Origin: Dama dama
Lineage: Eukaryota; Chordata; Mammalia; Artiodactyla; Cervidae
Direction of reading: 5' to 3'
DNA length: 64,000 bases
NCBI RefSeq assembly: GCF_033118175.1
Contig: NC_083701.1
Location: 15,457,501 to 15,521,500 of the forward strand
The position numbers and the translations under genes were made by a program. The notes below the pieces were generated by a model. It was not told the DNA's origin and did no database searches. It was given only the letters and a program-made list of their open reading frames with translations. Positions 33,436 to 45,530 of the stretch are shown here, piece by piece. The stretch's first letter is position 1. The number at the start of each line of letters is the position of its first letter.

Positions 33436-35099
33436 TGTGGTTACAGACTTCCCAGAATTTTGTATTCTTTTCACATATAGGTGTTATTTATTGCTATTTA
33501 TTAAGAGCTTTACAGGTACAGTGTTATCTAAGCCTCCAAGTTTAAAGCATAAAATCCACTATGTCACTTAAATACTCTGTTGAGAGTAAAAAACTGTATC
33601 TACTTTATTTTTCTCTGGATCCCCAGGGTGTAATAAAGTACTAAGCACAGAGTGCGTATTTAAGAAATATCTGTTGAAGGAAGGAAAGAAAGGAAGAAGA
33701 AAGGAAGGGAGGGGAAAAGAGAGGGAAGGAATTTAGGATGTCAAGAGCTGCTAACTCAGGTGCTATAAAATTCAAGAAAAATAGAAAAAGGCCTTCTGAG
33801 GTATCAAATGTGACGAAGACTTCTTATAAAAAGCTATTTTCTTAGGCCCGTGTGATTATTTTTGCTTCTCTGAGTTCTGATATTTCTCTCCATCTGGCAA
33901 GTGGGAATGGACCAGTTACAGTTCAAGTTTGCTAACAGATTATTTAAGGTAAATATTTGGTGCTTTCCAGAGCAAATCACACCATTTTAGTTTTAGCTTA
34001 TTTTAATAAGCTCCTTCATATCTAGCTCCATTGATACCCTGTAGTACAGCACAGACGTACACTGGACTCCAATTCCAACTATATTTAGAACCCTTTTCAC
34101 ATGGCATCATTCGAGCACATGTGGGGCCAGCTGTTGCTATTCTTTCCTAGAATCTTACTGAGATAGGGATTTCAGTAAGATTTTTTAAAATAAATCACAC
34201 AGGTGTTATCTCTGGGCCAATTAGCACATTAGCTATAAAAAGAGTACCCACAAATGAGCTCTCTCTCCACAAGCTCCAAGAGGGGAATAGGGTTTTCCCT
34301 GTTTGGATCAACCTATTTTCATCTGGTTGTATTAAGCTATTTTTTTTTTTTTCCACCAAAAAAAAAGAAAGTGCTCCCTCAACTGTACTGCTGCTGTTGT
34401 TAGTAGTTATGCTAATATTACCACAGGATAAAGTGATGCAGTAAAGTTCTTCAGATTCAGATTCAAGTAACATCCACTGAGTATGGCCCAGAAGCTCTGT
34501 AGGTGCTCCTATACCCATGACATCATTTTCCTCCTCACGACATTTAAAGATACCAAAACTCACTGGAACGCTGTCTTCAGAAACATGGGAAGTCAGAGAG
34601 GCAGCTGAAACCCTAACAATGACGGAATCTAAGTATCTCGAGGTGGTGCAAAGATCACTAGTTCAACAGTGCTGGATCTGGGTGGATTCTCTCTCGTCCT
34701 GTTTGCTCATTTCTAACTAATGGATTGGTTGGTGTCAAGATCCTGGGTTGCTCTGCTGGTGTCTCACGCTCTGAAGTAGATTACAGCCTTAGCTCTGCAC
34801 CTGCGTGTCGTCTCAAGTCTTAGCCACAGTTTGGAACTCTTCTAAAGCAAGCTGAATAAAGGAGTTGTGAGAGTTGAGGGAATACTCTCTCCTTAAGGGA
34901 GCTTTTTTTTTTTTTTTTTTTAACAAAGTGGAAGAATCCCAAAAAGAAAAAAAAAAATTTTTTTTGAGAAATAGGCAAAAGTCGGCTTTGGGTTTCCCCT
35001 GTAATCTACATATTGATCATGTGATGTCATTAGGTCCCTGTCCCCTCCCCATGCTGTTGACAGCCCTTTCCCAGTATCAAACAATACTTTTCATCTATG
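33436..35099. other. Unassigned 1.7-kb stretch with simple tracts
   Basis: No gene or assigned interspersed repeat. It contains a homopurine tract (33676-33731), a poly-T/poly-A pair near 34339-34368, and a T-run at about 34902-34921 with an A-run then T-run near 34945-34965. Confidence 0.4.
33676..33731 (+). repeat. Homopurine (GGAA-like) tract
   Basis: Pure A/G sequence of about 56 bp made of ggaa/gaaa-type units. Such tracts can slip or form triplex structures. Confidence 0.85.
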
Positions 35100-35250
35100 T
35101 ATCCCTTTATGTGTTATAACACATAATCACATTTAATCTTCACATTATCCTAATCTTAGTGAAATTCACTTAGAGGCTAAGTGATTTCTAATTGGTCACA
35201 GCTACTGAAAGAGGCAGAATGGGTGCCTAACATCAGTTCTCTTAATTCTG
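35100..35250 (-). mobile_element. MIR SINE, antisense, diverged
   Basis: ataatcacatttaatcttcacattatcctaatc, then cttagaggctaagtgatttctaattggtcacagc matches antisense MIR order. Confidence 0.6.
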
Positions 35251-35264
35251 AGAACAAAAGCAGC

Positions 35265-35760
35265 AGTAGTTAATAACTGACCATGTGCTAGGCATGGTGC
35301 TCAGAGCTTCAAATATAACATTACCTTATTTCATCATCATCACAATTCTACAACAGATATTATTACTGTCCTCACTTACAGAACATGTACTGTGGGACCA
35401 CAAAGAGATTACACAGTATGCCCACTAGGGAAGCCCATAGTATGCCCAGTGAACCAGTGAAGTTTCTCAGTCGTGTCTGATTCTTTGCAATCCCATGGAC
35501 TGTAGCCTACCAGGCTCCTCCATCCATGGAATTTTCCAGGCAAGAGTACTGGAGTGGGTTGCCATTTCTTTCTCCAGGGGATCCTCCTGACCCAGGGATC
35601 AAACCCAGGTCTCCTGCATTGCAGGCAGTCGCTTTAACGTCTGAGCTACCAGGGAAGCCCTGGTATAGTATGCCCAAGGTCCCACAATTATCAAGATTCT
35701 AATTCAGGCAGTTTGCTTTATGACATGCTCTTTCAACATCTATGCTAAAGGGCCTTCTTC
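35265..35760 (-). mobile_element. MIR SINE, antisense, split by a Bov-tA
   Basis: The antisense MIR begins at gaccatgtgctaggcatggtgctcag and passes through atattattactgtcctcac. It is interrupted at about 35425-35664 and resumes with tatgcccaaggtcccacaattatcaag, ttctaattcaggcag and catgctctttcaacatctatgc. The two parts are collinear. Confidence 0.82.
35449..35664 (-). mobile_element. Bov-tA SINE nested in MIR, 12-bp TSD
   Basis: Antisense Bov-tA, from gtgaaccagtgaagtttctc to ctaccagggaagccctgg. A perfect 12-bp direct repeat, atagtatgccca, at 35437-35448 and 35665-35676 is the TSD. A third, shorter copy (agtatgccca) occurs at 35415-35424, with a SINE-end-like agggaagccc between it and the left TSD. 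Confidence 0.95.
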
Positions 35761-36099
35761 CTATAACAGCATAGCTGCCTCCATCAAGTGTTTTCATAAT
35801 TTCCATCTATAATGTAGGCAAAATTTGTGCAAGAAGGAGAGTCCACGGTGGCCTAACACGGCTCTGCACTGGAGCTCCCAGTCCCGTGTAACACAGGGCA
35901 TCCTGCTCTGGCACGGCAGACAGGCACTTCGAAGGCGTGGGCTGTAGGGCATCTCCGTCATCGCTGTGCCCGAGCTCAGTGTATGGTCCACAGATGATGC
36001 ACAGTGATCGTGTGCTGAGCAGAACTCAATGGAAGCTACCAAGTCTTCGCGGACATACTGAAAGGCTGACTTTCTTAGGGTTATAGTTGCTTTTTAAAT
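35761..36099. other. Unassigned stretch
   Basis: No repeat or gene recognised. 35830-36000 is somewhat GC-richer. Confidence 0.4.
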
Positions 36100-36384
36100 T
36101 TTTTGTAAATTATTTACTTAAATTTTTGGCTGTACTCGCTCTTTGCTGTTGTGTGGGTTTTTCTCTAGTTCCAGCGAGCAGGGGCTACTCTTCATTGCAG
36201 TGCACAGGCTTCTCATCGTGATGCCTTCTGCTGCAGAGCATGGGTTCCAGACAATAGGCACAACAGTTGTGGTGCACAGGCTTAACTGCTCCATGGTATG
36301 TGGGATCTTCCCAGTCCAGGGATTGAAGCCTGTCTACTGCACTGCCAGGCAGATTCTTTACCACTGAGCCACCAGGGAAGCCCC
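36100..36384 (-). mobile_element. CHR-type tRNA SINE, antisense
   Basis: A cetartiodactyl tRNA-derived SINE (CHR-1-like). The T-rich remains of its A tail (about 36092-36124) are followed by the antisense body (ttctctagttccagcgagca; acaacagttgtggtgcacag; ctgctccatggtatgtggga) and the tRNA-like head (gattctttaccactgagcca). The family is older than Bov-tA, which fits its divergence. Confidence 0.85.
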
Positions 36385-39300
36385 TATAGCTATGTTTTAA
36401 AATTAACAGACAAAAGCCCAAAATCAAAAGGATAAATTCCGACTCTCAAATCAAGGAAATCAGTGAAGCAGGTATAATATGCACCAATCACATGCAGCCT
36501 GCAGATAAATTTTGTCTGGCTGCATATTGCTTTTAAATTTCCACTCAATAACCAGTATTTAAAAACTAAGAGATTTCATTCAAAAGTCCCAATTTTCAAA
36601 TTCTCTTAAAAAAAAAAACAGCATGATATGCCACTAGACAGGGAATCTGCTCTCTAGTTCACCAATTTCCATGGACCAGATTTATGCATTTATTTTCCTC
36701 CGTGGCTCCTACCCGATTCTGAGTTTGTAAACTAGATAAGAGTGTAAAGATTTGGAAGGGCATTAGAGCCTTTTAAGATTCTTAAGTCACCATTTCAATA
36801 TACCAAATAGACTACTCGGCCAACCCTTCTGTAAAGTACATTAACATTTTTAGTCATTTAGTGACTGAGATTTCATCTTTACTGCAGATAAAACAACGGC
36901 TTAGCTGTCTCCAAACTTAGAATGTCTCCGGCATTACAGCACTATCATAAAAATTACAAACTGGGCCAGCATCCTTTCATTGGCTCCAGGTCAAATGGCC
37001 TGTGCTGTTGTTGTGGAGTCCTCTGCACAGTTTGGGCAAAGAGCGAACTGTATCTCACCCACGTGTTTTAAGGAAGAAAGGCTGTTACTGGTGGAAACTG
37101 ATTCTCTTTTAACGCCATCCTAATCTGCTTATAATTGTCACATGCGTTGTAGGCAAAAAGTTGACACTGGCATTCATTGACTCCTTCTGGGTGGGTAGGA
37201 TTTTCTTTCCCCCAAATTCTCTGGTCTCTGCAGTTGTGCTACTATTTAGGTAGCCTGGAACCAAGGAGAGCAGCAGTTAGGGAGGCCACTATGCTTTTGA
37301 GAAAGTCTTAAACATGTCTGTTTGATCCAAATATAGTTACAGATAAACTACACCAGTATAAAAAGAGATTTCCCTTACCGAGTTTTGAATTTTATAATGT
37401 AATAAGAGTATTTCCTCAGTCAGTGAATTGCTACTGAATTCTGTGCCTTAAATAAAGAATCTATAGACACTGAAGGACTTTCTTCTGTTTAGGTCCCAAA
37501 CAAAAACCTAAAAAACATTTAAGGAGCTAAAAGGATAGCTAAAATTACACATTCAGTATCATTTTATATTAAAATCCACCAGATTTCAAATAGTGACTTT
37601 CTTTTCTTAAGGAGGTTAACAGAATCCTTTCTGAATTTCTTTTTTTTTTTTTTTTTTGTTTTACTATTATATATAATGATAGGAAATATGCAGTTTCTTT
37701 CACTATTAAAAAGAAAATCCTGCTTGTTAGAAAGTCTGAAGTCAACTCAACTTTATTGCTTTGAATAAGCAGTTTGCACAGAGAACAGTAAAACTGTTTA
37801 ATAAGAGAACATAATAGGCTTAGCAGATGTTGCAATCAGAACATTTTAGGTAAATGGTTTTAAAAGGACATTTTGTCAATTTAGAAATACTCTTTGGAAA
37901 ATCAAATTCAGTTACTGAATTTATGCAGGCTTTCACTGTGGGAATGCTTGGACCTATTTTTCTCTAACAGGAACACAAGACTAAGTTTAGAATAAACCAA
38001 CTTCTATTCAGTCCCCTCTGGATGAGGACATAAAGATGCCTCCTGCATCAAGGAATTTATACTCCAGCAGTAAAACAAAAAGTGACAAATGAAATACATG
38101 CTCAGTGGTATAGAGTTCAAGCCAGTGCTTGCTAATTCACGAAGCGTGTAGAAGACAGTGCTCGGTGTACTATGTCATTTCTCTGCAAATAAACAATGCC
38201 ACCTTCACAAGGGCAAATTTTTTTTAAGGCTGATGAAAGACAAGACTGTAGTTCAAAGGAAAAAAAAGTGTTACAATTTTTAAAAAGTTATTTAATACAA
38301 CCGATTTGCCAGAAGACAGACAAGCAGTCACCGTTTAAATGTGCATGTTTATTTGCTAAGTTGGATGACGTACTTGATTATTTTAATACATTATAAGTTA
38401 TGATTTAACTCTGCTTAGTGTTCCAACTCTAAGCTTCGAAAAAGAAAAAAAGAGAGAAAAATCAAAGTAGCAACCTACCCCTCTTAATGCATGTTTCTGG
38501 CCACATGGCTGGTAAATGTTCCAGCCCTAAACATTTAGGTTTATCTGGTCTAAATTTAGCAGTCCTTATTCATCCAGTCCAGCACCTTGCTTCTAATGAT
38601 TGTAGGTCTCTTACCTAAAATGTTTGTATTTGTCATCTACACTGTTGTAAATTTATTTGAGAGAAGTCTTAGTATGGTCATTATCATTCTTAAACAACAA
38701 GACCATTTTTCATAAGGAAGCTACTTTGCTGATAGTGGCAAAGAAAATGTTAACAGTCATGCCACCACAATCAACCATTTGCGATATACATGGGGAGAAA
38801 AAAACAACCCTTGGTCTATCTCAGGGCAGCATCTGCGTCAACTGCCTCGGGCTCGGCCATGGCTCTCTCAGCTCCCAGGTGCACCGAGCCACATCTATCA
38901 AAATATTTACCCCCAAATTAGCTTTGTAATAAGAGTGGAATGTCCTTTTTGATGATTTCCTTTGAAAAATACATGTGTATCTAACTGGCAACTATACACT
39001 TTTGGAAACCGTAGATCACAGGAATCCACTTATTTAAAAACGAAAACAACTCCCTTCATGGTGGTTCCAGTTGATGCATTCGACTTAGTGACTGAACAAC
39101 AACCGAATAACTATATAAACACATAATGCAAGTAACACACTTTACACTTTCACCCTGGACTATTGCTCTGACCTCCAGCTGACTATTCCTCAATTCCAAA
39201 CCCAGCCCACTTCTCTCGGGGAGCTGAACACTTGCTGGACAGTTAGTAAGGAGGTAGCATTAGGTATGAACCTCCAGCATCAATAACATACAAAGATTAG

Positions 39301-39562
39301 GCAGAATGAGTGAAAGCTGGTGAAATCTAAAGCAGTTTTCGAACAGGTTAAAGCAAACATCAGCTTCTGGGATGGCAATTTATATTACAAAATGAAAAAA
39401 GTACATTCACAAGAAAGGGGGAGAAAAAACCCTCCTGATTGAAGCAAAAGCGTGAAAAAAAATCTACCTTCCTTTCAAATATTCAACACTCACTGCTGAG
39501 GAAATATCTCTACCATATTGTCCACAGGGTCGCTGAATAATCAGCGACCAAAACAATGGTTC
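36385..39562. other. Longest unassigned interval (3.2 kb)
   Basis: I recognise no interspersed repeat, gene or RNA here on either strand, apart from simple T/A runs near 36607-36619 and 37641-37658. Frames are short and unlike known proteins. The absence of SINEs contrasts with the rest of the window. It could contain conserved regulatory DNA, but sequence alone does not show this. Confidence 0.45.
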
Positions 39563-39890
39563 AGGAACTTTGCTGGTGGTCCAGTGGTTAAGATTCCACC
39601 TACCAGTGCAGAAGACATGGGTTTGATCTCTGGTAGGGGAAGATTCCACATGCCTTGGAGCGACTAAATCTGTGCGCCACAACTACTGAGCCCACATGCT
39701 GCAGTTACTGAAGCTCGTGTGTCTAGAGCCCGCGCTCTGCAAAGGAGAAGCCACCGCAATGTGAAGCCTGTACACCACAACGAAGAGTAGCCACCTACTC
39801 TCTGCAACTAGAGAAAAGCCTATGAGCAGCAACAAAGACCCGGCACAGCCAAAAATGAATAAACAAGAAATCTTAAAAATAACCAGGGTC
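39563..39890 (+). mobile_element. CHR-type tRNA SINE, sense, full length
   Basis: A tRNA-like head (ctttgctggtggtccagtgg; a diverged B-box region gggtttgatctctgg) is followed by the CHR body (gccacaactactgagcccac; gaagccaccgcaatgtgaag; gcaacaaagacccggcacag) and an A-rich tail. Confidence 0.9.
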
Positions 39891-41012
39891 CAGGGAGCAC
39901 TTTGAGTCCCCCCTACAGTGAAGGGCGAGGGAAGAGGTCAGTTCCCACATTTGTGAGTTCATGTGCCTTTGCTCGCACGCTGCTCCCAGGTCCTGGACTC
40001 AGCATCCCTTTGCTGCATTGGCGCCAGCCTTCTGCCCTCAAGTCTTGTGTGCCTCCCTCAACGTCCTATACTCACAGAAGGAACTAGAAGGATGGCAAGT
40101 AAACCTGAGACCAGGGCTACGACACAACATTCATGAAGTCTCAAGGGCCCCAAAGATTGCTCAGTATGCACGTAGGAATGTGGCACTCATTCCGCACAAG
40201 AGGGGAGAATTCCCTTTGTTCTTTTTTTTTTCATCAGTAAGATAAAGTAAAACACAACAGAATAAAAGATAAAATATTCACGCTTCCTTCCTTCCTCCCG
40301 TAACAAAAAAATCACCATCATTTAATGGCAATCAATTAAAATCCAGCAAATACTTCTAGGTCTATGTGCACAGCATTGCAAACCCAGACAATTTACTTTT
40401 AAAATCTCAAGTAAGTTTAGTTTTTGGAACCCCCTCCCACCAAAACATCATATCAAACACACTAAGAGCTGTATTCAGAACCCAAATTGAAAATAATTTT
40501 ACGGCCAAAACAGTTATGCAAGAAGTTTTGTAGTTTTGTTTTTTAAGTTATTTGGCCATCAACCACTCAATTAATTTACAGTTTGCTGACTTCTCAGTAA
40601 ATCACCACTAAATTTAACATTTTATGAAGATGATAAAATATTTGGTTTTGTTTGCTTATTTTTGACACTACTTTTTTGTGTTTTGGAGCTAACAGTTTTT
40701 CTTTTGAGATTGCCAACATTTTTGAGGTTCTTGAAAAATACAACAGCATTTAGTCATTGTGCCTCTCGTGGCTAATGAATAGAGTGATGGCCTTGACTGG
40801 AACAGCTTGGGAGAGGCCATCTGAGGAGGAGATGCCTTCCTCCGGAACTGGCAGGAAAGATACAGGCTGAGCAGAGAGGAGCGGGCACAGAGGGAAGAAG
40901 AAGGTGGCCAACAGAGCTCATGTCACAAAGGTGCAAACTCAGTAACCGAGACAGGATGGCTGACCATTCAACAGTCACTCAGTATACATCCCACAGGAGA
41001 CACACAGACACA
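39891..41012. other. Unassigned 1.1-kb stretch
   Basis: Nothing recognised. A short tetranucleotide-like ttcc run lies near 40284-40298. Confidence 0.4.
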
Positions 41013-41308
41013 GGGCTTCCCTGGTCAGCGGTAAGGAATTCGCCTGCAATGCAGAAGACAAGGGTTCAAACCCTGATTCAGGAATATCTCACGTGCCATG
41101 GAACAGCTAAGCCGGTGCGCCACAACTATTGAGCTTGCACTCTACAGCCTGGGAGCCACAACTACTGAAGCCTGCGTTGCCCTAGAGACAACAAGAGAAG
41201 CCACCACAGTGGGAAGCCTGCACGCTGCAAACCAGAGAGAAGCCTGTGCAGCAACGAAGACCTAGCACAGAGAAAGAAAATTAAAAATAAATAAATAAAA
41301 TTATTTAC
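41013..41308 (+). mobile_element. CHR-type tRNA SINE, sense, full length
   Basis: Head gggcttccctggtcagcggt with B-box-like agggttcaaaccctg. The body includes cgccacaactattgagcttg, agagaagccaccacagtggg and gcaacgaagacctagcacag; the tail is AAAT-rich. Confidence 0.92.
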
Positions 41309-41468
41309 AATAGAGAGAGAGAGACACGGATGCAGAAAGCCCTTTTCAGCCCCTCAAGATTTTTATAACCTTGAGGTTATGGAATATAGGTAGGGGATAC
41401 AGCACTTTAATACAGGATGTAAGGCAAAGCGTGAAAACTGCTGTAAGCAAGACCTCAAGTACCATGTA

Positions 41469-41908
41469 CTTTTTTCCCAGGAGTCATGTAATGGATGTGA
41501 GAGTTGGACCATAAAGAAGGCTGAGCGCCAAAGAATTGACGCTTTTGAACTATGGTGCTGGAGAAGACTCTTGAGAGTCCCTGGGACAGCAAGGAGATCA
41601 AACCAGTCAATCCTAATGGAAATCAGTCCTCAATATTCATTGGAAGGAATGACGCTAAAGCTGAAGCTCCAATACTTTGGCCACTTGATGCGAAGAACTG
41701 ACTCACTGGAAAACACCCTGAAGCTGGGAAAAATTGAAGGCAGGAGGAGAAGGGGATGACAGAGGATGAGATGGTTGGATGGCATCATCAACTCAATGGA
41801 CATGAGTTTGAACAAACTCTGGAGATAATGAAGGACAGGGAAGCCCGGTGTATTGCAGTCCATGGGGCTGTGAAGAGTCGGACGTAACAGCAACTGAGTA
41901 ACAACAAG
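41469..41908 (+). mobile_element. BovB LINE 3' fragment, sense
   Basis: The last ~440 bp of BovB, starting where the ORF reads CESWT (gatgtgagagttggaccata). It contains the ARRSNQSILMEISPQYSLEG reading, with a stop at the RRRRG end through a frameshift, and the terminal part caactgagtaacaac. Truncated and dead. Confidence 0.92.
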
Positions 41909-42064
41909 CACCACGAGAACACAGAGGAGGCAGCCATCACGAGAGCAACCAGACGGCATGGCTCTAGGGCGGCGCTGCAGTCCTGGTGAGGGAATAACAA
42001 GAGGCTTTCCAGAAGAGATGACATTTGGGCAGGTCTGTGAGAGATGTTTCACAGGCTCTTCCAT

Positions 42065-42200
42065 TTACTGGCAGAGTCACTTCTATGGGCTTCCATTTGC
42101 TCATCTGGTATAGAGATAATAACACTGACTTTTTGGGGTCATTAGGAGGAAATGAAAAGATATATGTACAGTATATATGTGCCAAATACATCCTTCCTTC
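42065..42200 (+). mobile_element. MIR SINE, sense, partial
   Basis: actggcagagtcacttctatgggcttccatttgctcatctggtatagagataataacactgac fits the MIR centre and 3' part. Confidence 0.6.
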
Positions 42201-42209
42201 CATTTTTCT

Positions 42210-42400
42210 TTCCTTCTTTCTTTATTCAGATGCTTGCTGAGTTTCTACCATGTGTCAGATACTCTATCAGGCACTGTCTATGCAATGAGGAACAATACAC
42301 GCATGTTTGCCTTCAATGAAACTTGCAATTAAAATGGGACTACAATTATGAATTAGTTTACAGAAAGGAAGACATGAGGAAGGTGGGCCACAATGGTGGG
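42210..42400 (-). mobile_element. L2 3' fragment, antisense
   Basis: Antisense L2-like: gcttgctgagtttctaccatgtgtcagatactctatcaggcactgtc, then the aatgaaacttgcaat part. Confidence 0.55.
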
Positions 42401-43004
42401 CCATGTAGAAGAATCAGCGAAAGCAAAGCAAAGTTGTGTCCAGAAAACAATCAGGCACCCAGTTTTTCAAGAGTAAGGAAGAGCATTTTAGGGTGTTAAG
42501 TTTCTTTGTTAGTGCTAAGACTAACAGAGTGGGACAATGACTCAGCAACAGCAAGTCAGGGAGTAGACCAAAGTGGCAAATAGGTTTTATTTCCTATCTC
42601 AGTTCTCATTGGTTAGTAATGGCTTCCTGGAAGGCTGTACTGAGAAGGTCCTCATGACTGTTTGTCAAGGTCACCATGGGCACTGCAGGGGCTGGGGGTG
42701 GGTTAGGCGTTCTTTGTCTAAATCAAACTGGGCAGCCTGTCTCTGTAAAAAGTCATGTCTGAAAGAATCTATGTGACTTCTTTAGCAGAGATCTAGAGCA
42801 CTAGAGCAGGACAGGACACCCAAAGCGGGTGGAGACCTCTGGCTGACTGATAGCACAGCAGAAGGCCAAGAGATCAAAGGAATACAGGGTGGTGGTGACT
42901 GCTTTAATGAATTGGCTTATAGGGAATTCATGTTGGGATGAGTCATCAAAATGGAGCCAGTGGATTAGAAAAAGTGAAAGAGGTTGGGTTTTGGAGACAG
43001 TGAG
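42401..43004. other. Unassigned stretch
   Basis: No gene or repeat recognised. Confidence 0.4.
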
Positions 43005-43190
43005 TTCTCTGTTCAAATACTAGGTCTTCCAAAAAAATTAGCTTCTTATGCCACTTAATCTTTTTGAACCTTAGTTTCTCACAAAAAATGTGGATATTAA
43101 AACTTACCTCACATGGTTGTGGGAATGACTAAAACACACTGTATAGGACCTAAAACACATGGGGTGCTCTATAAATTGTATGTCCCTTCC
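43005..43190 (+). mobile_element. MIR SINE, sense
   Basis: Diverged sense MIR: cttatgccacttaatctttttgaaccttagtttctc, aatgtggatattaaaacttacctcacatggttgtgggaatgac, and tggggtgctctataaattg. Confidence 0.7.
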
Positions 43191-43304
43191 TTTTTTCCTG
43201 AAGTGACTAGAGATCAATACATAGAAAATTTTGTAGGTCTAGAGAAAAGAAGTTCAAAATTTGAGAATTTGGAGGGTAAATATCCAGGTTGGTGTGAGTG
43301 TATG

Positions 43305-43506
43305 TGTGTGTGCTCAGTTGTGTCTGACTCTCTGCGACCCCATGGACTGCAACCCGCCAGGCTCCTCTGTCCATGGGATTCTCCAGGCAAGAATACTGGA
43401 GTGGGTTGCCATTTCCTCCTCCAGGGAATCTTCCTGACCCAAGGATCAAAACAAGTCCTCAGTCTCCTGCGTTGAAAGGTGGGTTCTTCACCACTAGTAC
43501 CACCTG
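43305..43506 (-). mobile_element. Bov-tA SINE, antisense (unit 1 of 3)
   Basis: Antisense Bov-tA, from gtgtgctcagttgtgtctga to ttcaccactagtaccacctgg. It is preceded by a short TG run and followed at once by a second antisense copy. Confidence 0.93.
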
Positions 43507-43696
43507 GAAAGTGAAAGTTGCTCAGTTGTGTCCGACTCTTTGTGACCCCATGGATTATCCATGGAATTCTTTAGGCCAGAATACTGGAATGGGTAGACTT
43601 TCCCTTCTCCAGGGGATCTTCCCAACCCAGGGATCTAACCCAGGTCTCCTGCATTGCAGGAGGATTCTTTACTAGCTGAGCCACAAGGGAGGTCCA
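43507..43696 (-). mobile_element. Bov-tA SINE, antisense (unit 2 of 3)
   Basis: Starts gtgaaagttgctcagttgtg directly after unit 1 and ends gagccacaagggaggtcc. A small internal deletion (about 43553) removes part of the caggctcctctgtcc region. Confidence 0.93.
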
Positions 43697-43813
43697 AGAA
43701 CACTACAGTGGGTAGCCTTTCTCTTCTCCAGTGAATCTTCCCTATCCAGGAATCGAACCAGGGCTCCTGCATTGTAGGAGGATTCTTTACCAACTGAGCT
43801 ATCAGGAGTACCA
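43697..43813 (-). mobile_element. Bov-tA fragment, antisense (unit 3 of 3)
   Basis: Only the tRNA-like and central part remain: actacagtgggtagcctttc, gaatcgaaccagggctcctg, tttaccaactgagctatcagg. The Bov-A end is missing. Confidence 0.88.
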
Positions 43814-44340
43814 TCTGGGCTTGGCAACAAAAGAGAAAATACAGATGACTAGGGTTTAGGAAGTCAGGGAGTGGTGAGATGGAGCTAATTCACTGGCTGG
43901 CTGGCCATAGGCATGGTCTTACATGCTGGATCCCATGGGAAGATATGGGGAGGAACACAGAGTGGTTTATCTCTGGGGGAGTTCATTGTTAACACAAAGG
44001 AAGATTGTTTTCACCCAAAGTTATAATGTACAATGTTAAGTTTGCCCAAGAATTTGGGTACAAATGACATGAGAGAGTCAGGGAACAGCGTGGGAGAGAA
44101 ATTGGGGAGAGTTTCATAGAAGCTGCAATGAGAACTGCATCAAAGGACATCACATTTTTTCGAAATGGGGTGAGAGATACTATTCTTTGAATAAGGAAGC
44201 ATATGTGAAAGGGAAGAGAGGTGTGAAGAGTCCTACCCAGCTTAGATGCTCAAATCATATAGGACAAAGAAATGGGGAAGAAGGGGAAAAAAGAAATGAG
44301 TTAGGCACTCAAGCCACCAGGGATAACTTATCAGTCTATT
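43814..44340. other. Unassigned stretch
   Basis: No gene or repeat recognised. Confidence 0.4.
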
Positions 44341-44547
44341 ATTATTTTAATTAATTAATTAATTTTTACCTGCCTCAGGTCTTAGCTGCAGCCCTCCAAC
44401 TCTTGCGGCCCGAAGACTCAGTAGTTGCAGCACGTGGGCTTTGTTACTGGGAGGCAGGTGAGATCTTGGTTCTCTGACCAAGGATTGAACCTGAGTCCCC
44501 TACACTGCAGGGCAGATTCTTAACCACTGGACCACCAGGGAAGTCCC
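44341..44547 (-). mobile_element. CHR-type tRNA SINE, antisense
   Basis: A TTAA-rich tail remnant at about 44340-44367. The body (gcggcccgaagactcagtag; gcagcacgtgggctttgtta) is followed by the head (ttgaacctgagtcccctaca; cttaaccactggaccaccag). Confidence 0.88.
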
Positions 44548-45384
44548 TTATCTTTCTTGTCTTCAGATTGGCCAAAGAAATTTCAAGAGCAACCAAGCAC
44601 AAGCAGATTTTTATCATCAGAATTCTAACCCTAGTTGGTAAAACTAAAGCTGCATTTATCCTACCTAGAAATCAACCTAATGAGGCAAATAAATAGGCAT
44701 AGAACTGGAAAAGTCACGGCCCCTGAAACATGTGCCCAGTGGAAAAGTGGTAGGTGATATCCAGTTAATTGAGAGAAGAGCTTGTCTCATAACTCAGAAA
44801 GCACCTATTTTTAAAAGCCAGTCTTGTCTTCAAAAAAAAAAAGTTAAGTGAACTAAAAAATAAAATCACTAAGTTGATAGGAACTAAAATGAAATTAATA
44901 CAGATTTACTGTATTACTGTAAAATCTCAGTTTTAGTAAGTTATAACATTTTTTTGGTTTCATTTTCATTATCTTTGTTTTGAAATCTTGAACGCTCAAA
45001 GCTTTCCTTTGTACTGAGGGTCTCTCACCTGCCAAACGGTATGGGTTATGTCCTGCCTGGAGACCGGGGGTGAGCAGGGAGGGACATAGAGTAGATATGC
45101 GTTTTTTGGAACACAGTTTGAGAGGGCCTGGTCTAAAGAGTTCTGGAAGTCCTCTGAGAATGATATCATCATTTCAGTGACTCATCTGTGGTACAATCTA
45201 TCTTGCAAAAGGAGAGGAACCTGAACGCAGCATGAGTTATGCTGAACAGGGCAGAAGAGGCTGTGGGGAGGGGTTGCCTGAGAAAACCTGGGCATCTACC
45301 TTCTCCAGGTCCCACTGGAGGACCCGAAAGCCATCAAGAAATGACCACCTTCATGAGATCTCAGGGTTCTAGCACTTGAAACAC
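44548..45384. other. Unassigned stretch
   Basis: Nothing recognised; an A-run is at about 44831-44842. Confidence 0.4.
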
Positions 45385-45530
45385 AGCTCTTCAACTTCAC
45401 AGGTACAGAAACTCAGTCATGAGAAGGGTACCAGCTGACCCCAAACCACAGTCTGAGTCAGAAACAGGACCAGAATTCAGAAGCTGGTCTCCAACATCAC
45501 CCCACATCCTAGCCCTCTCTACTAAACCGA
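45385..45530 (-). mobile_element. MIR SINE, antisense, diverged
   Basis: caacttcacaggtacagaaactcagtcatgagaagg, then ggaccagaattcagaagctggtctcc follows antisense MIR order. Confidence 0.55.
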
